DNA from: Lentinula raphanica
Lineage: Eukaryota > Basidiomycota > Agaricomycetes > Agaricales > Omphalotaceae
Assembly: GCA_027919835.1 (NCBI GenBank)
Contig: JANVFP010000017.1
Coordinates: 1-64,000 of the forward strand
Direction: 5' to 3'
DNA length: 64,000 bases
Position 1 is the first letter of the stretch. Each line of letters begins with the position of its first letter. The position numbers were made by a program, and so were the translations under genes. The notes beneath the pieces are model-generated. The model did no database searches. It had not been told where the DNA came from and saw nothing but the letters and a program-made list of their open reading frames with translations. Below are positions 11,057 through 22,722 of this stretch, piece after piece.

Positions 11057-13659
11057 TCATACGAAGTTCTCGGAATACAGATCAAAGGACGGAACACACG
11101 ATGACCTGTGTGGTCTCGCTCTCAGAATCATATCTGCTACCTTCTCTGCGACTCCATACAAGCCCAATGTGGGGTGTGGAAATACGCTCAGAGGGAGGAT
11201 AGATGCATCCGCAATCCGCAAATTCGTTGTTCCTATGTCACAAGTTTCGATACATAGGCTCTCAGGATCAGGTCTCGAAGAAAGGGCCAAGGAAGAACCT
11301 ACCGTATACTAGTAGCTCAGGAGAAACAACGCCACCTAGCTCCTTGCGCATCATCGAGTTGCTCCCCACGAAATGGATATCCGAGATGTAACTGTAGAGC
11401 AAAGGAGTTGCACTCATTAGCATCTGGTTCGTGGTATCATGATCACACTGCACAAAAGCCTACGTTTCGAGGACCCACTTCCGTACCTCTTCTTCTGTAG
11501 CATTTACGCCTGGCACCCCAGCCTTCTCTAACGCATCCTCGGCGAGCAATTCACTGAATGGAGGTGTCGCAGCAATCAGAGAGATTCTGCGTGCAGCAGC
11601 GATGGCAGCGAGGACGTCGACCTCTGTAGTGAGATATCGCATGTCAACTACTGGGTCTGCAAACGGATTCGTGGCATTGATTCGGATTGTTCCACGAGAA
11701 AGCGGAAGTACAGTGTGAGCCGCTACTGCAAGGGATTCAGAACCGGGTGTAAAGAATATTTCTATGAAAGGATCTGCCACAGGGATATGATCAGGACTCG
11801 GATGAGATCGTCAAACTGTGTACATACGGTCAATCCGATATGCGTCAGCTATGACAGTCGCTTGAGTAGCCAAAGATTCCGAGTTCACGACCCCACCCGC
11901 AGATACTGTATCTTCGACAGAGATGTTTCGGAGTAGAGTGTCTAAGGCGGTAGCATCTTGGAGTTCAAACGAGAAGTATCAGGGGCTTGCATCTCATGAT
12001 GTCTTTCCTCTGCTCACCTTTTAGTTCCAAGGTATTCCGAACGGTCGGTTGAGCAACCACGATTCCGTATAATGTTTGAATGCCGGCAGTGACGTTTGTG
12101 GTGTTGGCTGAGGGATCCAAAGGAAATGTTGTATTATATAGGCCAACATGATCATGGACACTGCACAGGTTGCATGAGTATTGGACCTGACCTGTTCTGT
12201 TGCGGAATACGTGCTCATTAGTAATACTTACTTTGCCCCCACTCCTGGTAGATCTAAGATGGGTTCTATTCCAATAGTGCGGAGAAACCTGTCCAGAGAA
12301 TCAACGATTAGCTCAAACTGATTAAGCAAACGAAAGACTGAGTGGCATACGTCGCGTTACCGATTCCACTACGTTGTAAGATAGCAGGGGACTTCGTAAT
12401 TCACATATCTTTCAGTTGCTTGTCGTCCGCTGTCCTCAAGTAAAAGCAAACGCACATGAAGAGCCCCAGCACTGATTATAACTTCCTTTGATGCGTTGAA
12501 TCTCATGCGACCTCCTGTTGTGAGCTCTACAAGCACACCAGTAGCTGTAATATTGCCGCCACCATCTGATGCTATGATGGAATTCACCGGATGTCCCGTC
12601 AGCACTGTGAGACCTGCACGTTGTTGTGTTTGAGGGTATAGGTATGACCAAGCTGAAGAGGAACGCCGGTCGGCCTGCAAGGTTTCGTTGAAATGTATCT
12701 CGTAGTAGAAGCTTGAAAAGTGGCCTTTGGTTTTCAACCATGAGTCACGTCAAATAGACATTGAGAGGTGTATAATGCGTCAAAGTTCTGTAAGTTCCTC
12801 ACCTCCTGAAAACCCATTACCCATGTCAGGGCTCGGCGTGACTACTTCTTCGAAGACAATCTGTGTTGTGTTCTTTGCAATGCTTTGTAGCGCCGGTGCC
12901 AAGAAAGGACGAGGAAAGGACACTCCAACGGGACCATCGTATCCATGGACGGCAGCAAGATAATTTGCACCAACTTCAACTTGCGAAGGACTGGGTGGAG
13001 TGAAGGTTTCTGATTTTTGCATGTACCTATGAAATAACAAACAGTGCGACGTTAGCTATCTGGTCAATTCAGCAAGCAGAAGGGTGTTTCTGACGGCAAA
13101 AAATCGTTCCAACCCCAGCCTGGATTTCCAAGAGCTTCGATTGCATTCATGCTGGCGAACGTTGGTCGAGCACCCATCATACCATTGATAGAAGAACTAC
13201 CGCCAAGACAATTTCCACTGCGTACATTAATCGAAGTCATCAGTGCGAGTCTGCTTGAAAGCGAACCAAATTGACATACTAATACAAAGGCAGTCTTCGG
13301 CGGGTGCCACCGGCGCTGAGCTGAGGTGTGGAAATCACTGTGGATGTACACGGAGTTGTCCTAACGAATAGAGAGTAAGAACATTGCTGTTATCCCAATG
13401 ATCTTTGTACAGACTTATAGTGCGCCCCGAACATGAAAGGATCATTCAGTATCTCGTTGTCGGCAAGGTTTTCACCACGTTCTATCACCAAGACGGTGTA
13501 GTTCACCGCGAGGCGATTGGCAACCGCCAATCCCGTCGTCCCACCGCCCACAATAATAAACTCATATGATGAGTTGGCTATGCGTGAGGGGTCGCTGGTT
13601 ATGAGTGTGGCTCTAGAAAAGCCAAAAAGCGTAGTGAGTACAAAGGTCCACATGTACAT
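11057..13659 (-). CDS. GMC oxidoreductase copy 1 (aryl-alcohol oxidase-like, AA3_2 type)
   Basis: Secreted FAD-dependent alcohol/sugar oxidoreductase with about a dozen exons. Coding blocks in order: signal peptide (MYMWTFVLTTLFGFSRA) and FAD-binding EFIIVGGGTTGLAVANRL (13659 to ~13420); STPQ...RRRLPLYYG (~13340-13285); GMC signature GNCLGGSSSINGM (13219-13080); YMQKSE...GPVGVSF (13026-12795); substrate-domain block with FNETLQADRRSSSAWSYLYP (12724-12456); SPAILQRSGIG (12391-12350); further short exons to 11780; IEIFFTPGSES block to 11460; IHFVGSNSMM with the catalytic His (~11395); C-terminal NLRIADASILPL and FPHPTLGLYGVAE with the second His. No lesion was seen. Start chosen at the Met heading the signal peptide; MIIM three codons upstream is an alternative. 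GMC enzymes of this kind make H2O2 or reduce quinones; the substrate is unknown. Confidence 0.82.
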
Positions 13660-14457
13660 GATGATCATGTACTCACAAGTTCCAAAAATTGTTCGCAAGC
13701 TTTATAAGTTTCCTTGCACGTAATCCAATCCAATTCACTGCCCATCTGACTTCATGACACCGAAGAGTAGGATACTATGCTCCTGCTCTTTTAGTAAGAT
13801 GAAACCAATCGATATATGGGAAGATCGATGTTGCATCCAATTTTTAGGACTTCCGGAGTCGCGAGCTGATTCCACTCACCTTCTCCTGACCTATCGGAAA
13901 TATACTATACCCACACAATACCTGATATTCAAGAGCCCTGAGGTTTTGCCGGCCAGCTACCTTATCCAGGGAGGAAAGCCCCGTCACCACTTGCATAAAT
14001 CAAATTCGAGGAGGGACGGACACGGACGTAGTGAGAAATTTGAGAGAACTAATACTTGAGGGTGAGACAAATGTAATGATTCCAGCATAGTCCTAATTCT
14101 GACCTGGATCTTATCAGCGAGATATCCGGCTTGGAACCTACTTGTACTCCCCACAAACTATACTGCATTCCGCCCTCGTTGGAGATATGCTGCCACATGA
14201 ATCCACATTGTCAGAGCTTGCACTCGAAACCGGATAGATATCGATATCATTTCAAGCACATTCGAAACATTGAATATCAACTTTTCCCTTTTGCTGATAC
14301 ACGTGGTGCGGCCAAAAGAACGACCTCTAGAGTAGCTAAGCTAGAAGGACTCGTTGAATCTTCGCTCGTCTTCATCGTACTAGACTTCCTAAATAGATCA
14401 GAGGTATTGCAAGTGAGTGAACCGAACGATACCTACCCCAATTGTCTTCTGTCGGTA
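13660..14457. other. Intergenic spacer between GMC copies 1 and 2
   Basis: Contains the 5' flank of copy 1 and the 3' flank of copy 2. No independent gene is supported; the open frames are short and compositionally random. Confidence 0.5.
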
Positions 14458-16876
14458 TCATTCGATCGATTGCAAGATCATATCAGCCGCCTTCTCTGCT
14501 ACCCCGTAAACACCTAGAGTTGGATGTGGTATTACAGTCAGAGGAAGGATAGAAGCATCAACGACGCGGAGATTCGTCGTTCCTGTTGAAACTGAGAATT
14601 AAGAAATACTAGGGCAGAGACGTATTCACCGTAGACCAGAAGCCGAGGAGAGACAACACCACCCAGTTCCTCGGGCATCATCGAGTTACTGCCTACGAAA
14701 TGAAAGTTAGCGACGTATCTGTAGAGGTATTTGAACATTAGAAAGTGCTCCAAGGGGTCTATTGGAGAAATCTTACGTATCAAGTACCCATTTTCTTACT
14801 TCGTCTTCTGAGGCATTCACTCCTGGGATACCCGAATCCTTCAACGCATTTTCTGTGAGGAGATCATTGAACGGGGGGTCACCGCGATACGAGAAATTGC
14901 ACGGGCGACGGCACTGGCGGCAAGCATGTCACCCTCTAGCGCAAGGTACTGTGGATCAGCTACAGGGTCGACGGATGGATCAACGGTAGAGATACGGATG
15001 GAGCCACGAGATAGCGGAACAACGGTCTGCGACAAGACTGTGAGATATTGATTTCCTGGAGCAAAATATATCTCTATATATGGTTCTAGAGGATTAACTT
15101 CAGCTGGGGGATTCTCTTTGTCTGGATGACTGTCACATACGGTCAATTTGTAATGCGTTGACAATCACATCAGCTTGCGTTGCAAGAGATCTTGAACTCA
15201 CAACACCACCAACAGAAATGATGGAGTTGGACGAGGCGTTTTGCAGCAGATTATACATAGTTGTGCTACCTGTATTTTGCATGAATTTGAGAAACATGAT
15301 CCACTTCACTGCCACTTACCATTCCGTCCTAGGACGTCCCTGGCAGTAGGATGGGTGACCACGATCCCATACAATATGTTGTTATCTGCAGTGATATTTG
15401 TTGTGTTTGCGAAAGGAGCCAGAGAAAATGTGGCATTGGGAAGACAGATTTGATCTTGGAAGCTAATGCACACATGAGAACCTGAACAGACATGCACCTT
15501 TAGTCGCTCACTTGGATCCTACACCAGGGAGATTCAGCACTGGTGGTATTCCAAGGGCTTGAAGGTATCTATGTGCGATGATGATCAAACTCTTTCCTGA
15601 GTACGAGGTTCAAGACCTACGAAGTGTTCCCAATGCCACTGCGTTGGAGTATTGCCGGAGACTGTGGAATCGATCGAAGTAAGCCTTTTGATTGGAAGTA
15701 TCATAGAAACGAGAAACACCTGAAGTGCTCCTGCGCTAAGTATGATTTCCCTTGAGGCATTGAAGACAGAGATCCGACCTCCACTCGTCGGTTCCACAAG
15801 CACCCCGGTGGCAGTGATATTACCGCTGGCACTCGTCCTTGTCAAAATGGAGTTAACTCGATGTTCTGTGAGCACAATCAGGCCGGCACGCTGCTGTGTT
15901 GGAGGATATAGATAAGACCATGCGGAAGAGGATCGTCTATCGGTCTGCAGCGTTTCGTTGAAGTGGATAAGGTGGTAAAAGCTTGACACGTGTCCTGTCA
16001 GTTATCAGCTTTAACGTCTCGCTCGTCATGAATCACAGTTCCAGCGCTCACCTCCGGAAAACCCATTCCCCATATCGGGACTCAACGTCACTTCCTCGTC
16101 AAAAACGATTTGTGTAGTATTCTTCGCGATACTTTGTAATGCAGGGGCATTGAGAGGGCGGGAGAATGACACCCCTACAGGTCCTTCGTATCCATGAACG
16201 GCGGCGATATAATTTGCTCCTTCGTTCAGCTGTGTTGGATTCGGTATAGCGAAGCTCTCTGATTTTTGCATGTATCTATGAAACATGAATCGCGACAATC
16301 ATAAGCTATCACAGTAGTGTGAGACTGACGGTAAGAAATCATTCCAACCCCAGCCTGGATTTCCCAGAGCCTCGATAGCATCCATTCCAGCAAACGTCGG
16401 ACGGGCAGCGATCATACCATTGACAGACGAACTTCCACCCAGGCAGTTGCCGCTGTGAGTGATATCTTGGTGTATCACGACGAATCGAGAGGGTGGAAAT
16501 ACGCACTATCCTAAGGCCAGCGAACGCCGAGTCTCATGTCGACCAGTTTGTGGAGTAGAGTTCAAGAAAGAGAAACATGGCGATAGTCTATGGATGCTGA
16601 TCAAACTTGAAGTTAACAACAAGCAAGGAAAAATACCAACATTCCAGCGCCAGGGCTGTAAGGGTTGTTGACCATTTCATTGTTAGCCATGTCTTCTCCT
16701 CGTTCTACCACTAGCACGGTATGATTGACTGCGAGACGATTCGCAACGACTAATCCAGCAGTTCCTCCTCCAATGACTATGAACTCGAACGAATATTGAA
16801 CCACGTTCGAAAGATCATTTGTGATGAGGGTAGCATGGGCGAGACCTGCGAGGAATATCAACAGCAAGTGCTTCAT
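14458..16876 (-). pseudogene. GMC oxidoreductase copy 2, single-base frameshift
   Basis: Same architecture as copies 1 and 3. Signal peptide MKHLLLIFLAGLAHA starts at 16876, followed by FAD-binding EFIVIGGGTAGLVVANRL, FNETLQTDRRSSSAWSYLYP, the IEIYFAPGNQYL block, HFVGSNSMMPEELGG and a C-terminal end at 14458 (DMILQSIE). At 14873-14878 the run of six G reads ACGGGGGGTC, where copy 3 has AAGGAGGTGTC: one base is missing. The frame after SRIAVTP becomes SMISSQKMR and stops, removing the C-terminal region with both catalytic His residues. Everything downstream is otherwise well conserved, so the lesion is recent or a sequencing error. Close identity with copy 3 in several blocks suggests recent duplication or gene conversion. 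Confidence 0.75.
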
Positions 16877-17100
16877 GGAGACTGTACAGTGTACAAGGAA
16901 AGGCGAAATCCTCTCAATCGATCTTTGGGTGTCGTGATCCATCCACGTAATTCCGGTCTGGTGATGACAACGGCAGCCTGCAGACATTGAGTCAGTTTCA
17001 TGTGGAGCGTTGAAGTAGAGGTTCGACGTACTTGGAAGTTGGAAAGACTGGCATACTGGAAAAGACTGGAATTTACATTGAAGACCACGGCGGAGAACAT

Positions 17101-17522
17101 ATGATCACAGACACCGCAATTGGGAAATGATACAAAACAGAAACGAATTCAGTTTATTCAAATAGCGATGGTGAGTTTAAGGGAAAGGACTGTAAAGGTT
17201 GGAATCTACATGAAAAACCACTCGTCAAAATACAAGAGTTCGTGAACGCAAAAGACTAACTACTTAGGTTGAAAGACCCTTATCACCGGAGAACTAAACC
17301 ATCTCGGTGATTCCCGGTGCTTCAAGCTTCTAGGATCAGACGTTTGACACACGCATAACACAAAAACCATGAATCAGCTAGGATAACAGAAGAACCCGAC
17401 TCGATGTTTCCTCGTTTGTCTTAGTGATATTCAGCTTCCTATATTATTTTGTCAAATGCAACGCAAGTGAATGAAGCGACTCGACGTCGGACGATACTTG
17501 ACCTTACTTACCCCATTGGATA
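17101..17522. other. Spacer between GMC copies 2 and 3
   Basis: Holds the promoter of copy 2. Blocks such as ATACAAGAGTTCGTGAACG (~17230) and CAATTGGGAAATGATACAAA (~17118) recur upstream of copy 4 (~22490 and ~22350), showing that 5' flanks were duplicated with the genes. No gene seen. Confidence 0.55.
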
Positions 17523-19955
17523 TCACTTGATCCGACTCATCGTTTCCAAAATCATATCAGCAGCTTTCTCTGCTACCCCGTACAAACCTAGAGTTGGATG
17601 TGGTAACACACTCAAAGGAAGGATGGAAGCATCGGCCACTCGGAGGTTCATTGTTCCTGTTAAAACTTAGAGTTGAACAATACTAGGGAAGAGAGGTAGT
17701 CACCGTAGACCAGAAGCCGAGGAGAGACAACACCACCCAGTTCCTCGGGCATCATTGAGTTACTGCCTACGAAATGGATGTTAGAGATGTATCTGTAAAA
17801 GGTTTTAGATATCGTTCCAAGAGGTTGACTGAGGAAATCATACGTATCGAGGACCCATTTTCGTATTTCATCTTCCGAAGCATGTACCTCTGGGATACCA
17901 GACTCCATTATCGCATTCTCTGCAAGGAGATCATTGAAAGGAGGTGTCACCGCAATACGAGATATCGCACGGGCAATGGCACGGGCGGCATACATGTCAA
18001 CCTCGAGTGCGAGGTACTGTGGATCAGCTACAGGGTCTACGGATGGATCGATGGTGGAGATACGGATGGAGCCGCGGGATAGTGGAACAACGGTTTGCGA
18101 CAAGACTGTGAGATATCGATTTCCTGGAACAAAATATATTTCTATGAATGGTTCTACAGGTTTGCTTTCAGCTGGGAAATGACTTCGTCTGTGATGGTTG
18201 TTACATACGGTCAATTCGTAACGCATTGACTAGCACAGCAGCTTGAGTTGCAAAAGATTCTGGATTCACGACACCCTCAACAGAAACGGTGTAGCTGGAC
18301 GGGGTGTTTTGCAGAAGATCATACATAGTTGTGCTACCTGCGGTGTCGCATGAATTTCAGAAGCATGATCCACTGAATACGTGACTTATTGCCACTTACC
18401 CTTTCTTCCCAGGACATTCCTAGCAGTAGGATGGGCGACCACGATCCCCGATAATATGTTGTTCTCAGCAGTGATATTTGTTGTGTTTGCGGATGGAGCC
18501 AAAGAAAACGTGACATTTGGAAGACATATTTGATCTTGGAAGCTGATGCCGCATGAGAACCTGAACAGATATACACCTTGAATCGCTCACTTGGATCCTA
18601 CACCGGGAAGATTCAGTACTGGTTGTATTCCGAGGGTTTGAAGGTAGCTGTGTGTGATGATAATCAAATTCTTTCCGGAGTCCGAATATCAGTACGTACG
18701 AAGTGTTCCCAATGCCACTGCGTTGGAGTATTGCAGGAGACTGAGGAACCGATAGAAGTGAGCCTTTTGGATGGAAGTAGCATAGTAACGAGAGACACCT
18801 GAAGTGCTCCAGCACTAAGTATGATTTCCCTTGAGGCATTCAAAACAGAGATCGGACCTCCCCTCGTTGGTTCCACAAGCACCCCGGTGGCAAGGATATT
18901 ACCGCTGGCACTCGTCCTTGTCGAAATGGAGTTAACTCGATGTTCTGTGAGCACTATCAGACCGGCACGCTGCTGTGTTGGAGGATATAGATAAGACCAT
19001 GCGGAAGAGGATCGTCTATCGGTCTGCAGCGTTTCGTTGAAGTGGACAAGGTGGTAGAAGCTTGACACGTGTCCTGTCAGTTATCAGCTTTAACGTCTCG
19101 CTCGTCATGAATCACAGTTCCAGCGCTCACCTCCGGAAAACCCATTCCCCATATCGGGACTCAACGTCACTTCCTCGTCAAAAACGATTTGTGTAGTATT
19201 CTTCGCGATACTTTGTAATGCAGGGGCATTGAGAGGGCGGGAGAATGACACCCCTACAGGTCCTTCGTATCCATGAACGGCGGCGATATAATTTGCTCCT
19301 TCGTTCAGCTGTGTTGGATTCGGTACAGCAAAGCTCTCTGATTTTTGCATGTATCTGTGAAACGTGAGTCACGACAACCATAAGTTACCTGTAGGGTGAG
19401 ACTGACGGTAAGAAATCATTCCAACCCCAGCCTGGATTTCCCAGAGCCTCAATAGCATCCATTCCAGCAAACGTCGGACGGGTAGCGACCATACCATTGA
19501 CAGACGAACTTCCACCGAGGCAGTTCCCGCTGTGAGTGATACGTTAATGTATCACGACGAATGATAGGGTGGAAGTACGCACTATCCTAAAGCTAGCGAA
19601 CGTCGTGATTCATGTGGTCCAATCTGCGGGGTAGAGTTCGAGAAAATCAAACATGGCGATAGTCTATGGATGCTGAATCAAATTTGGGTTTGACGAGAAA
19701 GCTGAAAAAGACAGACACTCCAGCACCAAGACTGTAAGGGTTGTTGACCACTTCATTGTTAGCCAAGTCTTGACCGCGTTCTACCACTAGCACAGTATGA
19801 TTGACTGCGAGGCGATTGGCGACGGCTAATCCTGTAGTGCCCCCTCCAACGACTATAAATTCGAACGAATATTGAACCACATTCGAAATATCATTTGTGA
19901 TGAGGGTGGCAAGGGCGAGACCTGCCAGGAACATCAATAGCAGACAGTGCTTCAT
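17523..19955 (-). CDS. GMC oxidoreductase copy 3, apparently intact
   Basis: Secreted FAD enzyme of the tandem family. Start at 19955 with signal peptide MKHCLLLMFLAGLALA, then EFIVVGGGTTGLAVANRL, STPQIGPHESRRSLALGYG, GNCLGGSSSVNGM, SSFYHLVHFNETLQTDRR, FQDQICLPNVTFSLAPSANT, the IEIYFVPGNRYL block, ISRIAVTPPFNDLL (intact where copy 2 is frameshifted), ISNIHFVGSNSMMPEELGG with the catalytic His, and stop at 17523 after DMILETMSRIK. One intron near 17800 is 51 nt with no stop, so it could be read through in frame. It is the best candidate for the active member of the copy 2-4 subgroup. Confidence 0.8.
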
Positions 19956-20060
19956 GGAGGCTTGAGAGTGAAAAGAAAAATCTTCTCAATCGGTCATTGG
20001 GCGTCGTAAACCAACTGCGATCCACGTAAATTCTATGAGCGATGAGAGGCTAGTTCGGGT

Positions 20061-20069
20061 CTATTTATG
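20061..20069 (-). promoter_or_regulatory. TATA-like element of GMC copy 3
   Basis: On the minus strand this reads CATAAATAG, about 105 bp upstream of the copy 3 start codon. It lies within the short remaining 5' flank (19956 to ~20130) before the junction with the copy 4 remnant. Confidence 0.4.
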
Positions 20070-20139
20070 GCAGACTTTGAGTCAAGTTCGGATGGAGCGT
20101 AAAGGGAGAGGTTCGACGTACTAAGACTTGAAAAGGGTG

Positions 20140-22006
20140 CCACGAGATAAGGGAAGAACGGTCTGCGACGAAACTGTGATGTGTTAATTTCCTGTTGTGA
20201 AGGAAATCTATATAAAAGGGTCTACACATTCTTCAGCTAGGGTAGGCTAGGGTATGTCTTCGCGTAGAATGGCTGTTACAGACGGTCAATTCGTGATTCT
20301 TTGACGATAGCAGCAGCTTGCGTTTCCAGAGATTTTGAATTGACAACACCACCAATCGAGACAGTGTAATTCGACGAGGTGTTTCGAAGAAGATTATACA
20401 TAGTCGTGCGGCCTTCAGTATTGCAAGAACTTCGGCAAAAGAGCCATTAAATAGATGGAATCACCAAAATTCACTTTTCCATCCTAAGACATCCCTGGCG
20501 GTAGGATGGGTCACCATGATCCCGGTCAATGCGTTAATATCAGCAGTAATATTCGTTGTATTTGCTGGAGGAGCAGAAAATTTGGCACTGAAAAGACCGA
20601 TTTGACCTTGAGAGCTGGTGTAGTATAAGAACCTACAAAGACATGCAAGTTTAGTCACTTACTTACTTGGACCCTACACCAGGGAGATCCAGCACTGGTT
20701 GCAATTCCGAGAGCTTGTAGGTATCTGTGTGTGTGTGAACTTAATCAAACTCTTCCGAGTCCGAGAAGAAGTACGAAGGACTTACGAAGTGTTCCCATTT
20801 TCACTGCGTTGTAGGATCGCAGGAGACTGAGAAATCAATAGATGCAAGCCTTCTGGATGGGAATATCGGGATGATGAGAAACACCTGAAGTGCTGCTGCG
20901 CTGAGTATGATTTCCCTAGAGGCGTTGAAAACAGAGATCGGACCGAGAACTCCAGTGGCAAGGATATTACCGCTGGTGCTCGTCGTTGTCGATACGGAGT
21001 TGACTCGATGCTCTGTGAGCACGACCAGGCCAGGACGTTGTTGTGTTTGAGGATACAGATAAGACCATGCGGAAGACGATCGTCTGTCGGTCTGCAGCGT
21101 TTCGTTGAGTGGACACATGCCCTGTCAACATATATCAGCTTCTGAATTCATCTCGTGAGTCGTCAGGGTTCCCAAAGCACTCACAACCGGAAAAACCATC
21201 ACCCAGGTCAGGACTCAAGGTCACTTCCTCTTCAAACACAGTTTGTGTGGTATTCTCTGCAATGCTTGGTAACGGAGGGGCATTGAGTGGGCTGGAGAAC
21301 GATAGTCCTGCAGGTCCTTCATATCCATGAACAGATGCGATGTAGTCTGCTCCTTCCTTCACCTGTGTTGGATTCGGAATCGCAAAGCTCTCTGATTTCT
21401 TCATATATCTATGAAACGTGAATCGCGACAACAGTGAGCAACTTGTAAGTAGACTGACGGTAAGAAGTCATTCCAACCCCAGCCTGGATTTCCTAGAGCC
21501 GCAATAGCATCCATTCCAGCAAACGCCGGACGGGCACCCATCATAGCGTTGACAGATGAACTTCCGCCTAGGCAGCTTCCGCTGTGAGCGTTACATCAGT
21601 GAATTATCACCAATCAAGGGAATGAGAAGTACGCACTATTCCAAGGGCAACGAACGCCGAGTCCCATGTACACCAATCTGCGGAATAGAGTTTAGAGAAA
21701 ACAAACATGGTGAAAGTCTACGAACACTGAATCAGTCTTCTTCGAGGTGACGAGGAACGAAGAGACTTACAGTCCAGCCGCAGGGGCGTACGGGTTATTG
21801 ACTATTTCATTATTAGCCAAGTCGTTTCCGCGTTCAACCACTAGCACAGTATGATTGACTACGAGGCGATTTGCGACGGCTAATCCAGTAGTTCCCCCAC
21901 CAACGACTATGAACTCGAACGAGTCCTGAGCGACATTCGACGTATGGTTTGTGATGAAAGTGGCATGGGCGAGACCTACGAGAAAAAGCAACAGCCACGG
22001 TTTCAT
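20140..22006 (-). pseudogene. GMC oxidoreductase copy 4, frameshifted and 3'-truncated
   Basis: Start at 22006 with signal peptide MKPWLLLFLVGLAHA and EFIVVGGGTTGLAVANRL. The exon coding SSFYHLVHFNETL in copy 3 has lost about 20 bp near 21105-21116, changing the frame at GHVS. A further 18-bp in-frame deletion lies near 20943. The homology stops at the PLSRG position (about 20150), inside the block equivalent to 17660-18226 of copy 3. The last third of the gene, including HFVGSNSM and both catalytic His residues, is absent. The break joins directly to the 5' flank of copy 3 (GAGGTTCGACGTACT, ~20105). Non-functional by every reading. Confidence 0.85.
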
Positions 22007-22722
22007 GAATATTGTTACAGGTTGAGGCAGAACCTGAAGGCCGCCTACTGCGAAGCGATCCTCTTTTTCAATGTATCTTTGAGTGTCGTAATCCAACTGT
22101 CCATCGCAATTCCTAGAAGCAATGAGAGGGAGAAGATTAAGAAGTCATATACACTTCAGCTCTAGCACGGTCTTAAGGGTGGAACGGTGGAGTGGCACAA
22201 CCTTATTCAAGGAATCAGTTTTCGATGGAGTCTGGAAGTGAATTAAGGTTCGACGTACTTGAATGACGGCGCAAGCCAACATAGTTGTCGACGATGGCGG
22301 GGACGATATCTGGTCATGAGTGAGGAGACAAGTGTGTTATCAAAGACATCCAATTGAGAAATAATACAAAGCACAGAAAGGAAGGCCGAGTTAAAGATAG
22401 AATATCATGGTCAAATGTTCATGACGAGGACAAGAAATTGAAAGGAGTGTGAAGGCGAGAGTCCATGACAGCAACCACTCGCCAGAATACAAGAGTTCGT
22501 GAACGACCCATATCACCACGTTCATGGTGACAACGATGTGCATCCAATCGGACCCATCTCTATGATTCCTACCCTAAACGCATCTTTTGAACAGGCATTC
22601 ATCTGACGCTAATGCACCGTACAATGACCCACGTACAAAAACCCGTCAATTAGGAGACACGCTGACGGAGTCAATGAAGGCTAGCTATCGCTCATTCGCC
22701 AATTTCCGGGTAGGGCACAAAC
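22007..22722. other. Spacer between GMC array and UBC6
   Basis: Contains the 5' flank of GMC copy 4, with blocks shared with the copy 2 promoter, and the presumed 3' UTR of the UBC6 gene. No further gene seen. Confidence 0.5.

Larger units (their letters stand above)
11057..22010 (-). repeat. Tandem array of four GMC oxidoreductase units
   Basis: Four head-to-tail copies on the minus strand. The copy 2 and copy 3 units are offset by about 3.07 kb and include 5' flanks; their long exons (e.g. 16026-16298 and 19105-19350) are nearly identical by eye. Copy 1 is more diverged. Copy 4 lost its 3' end at the junction with copy 3. Confidence 0.85.
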
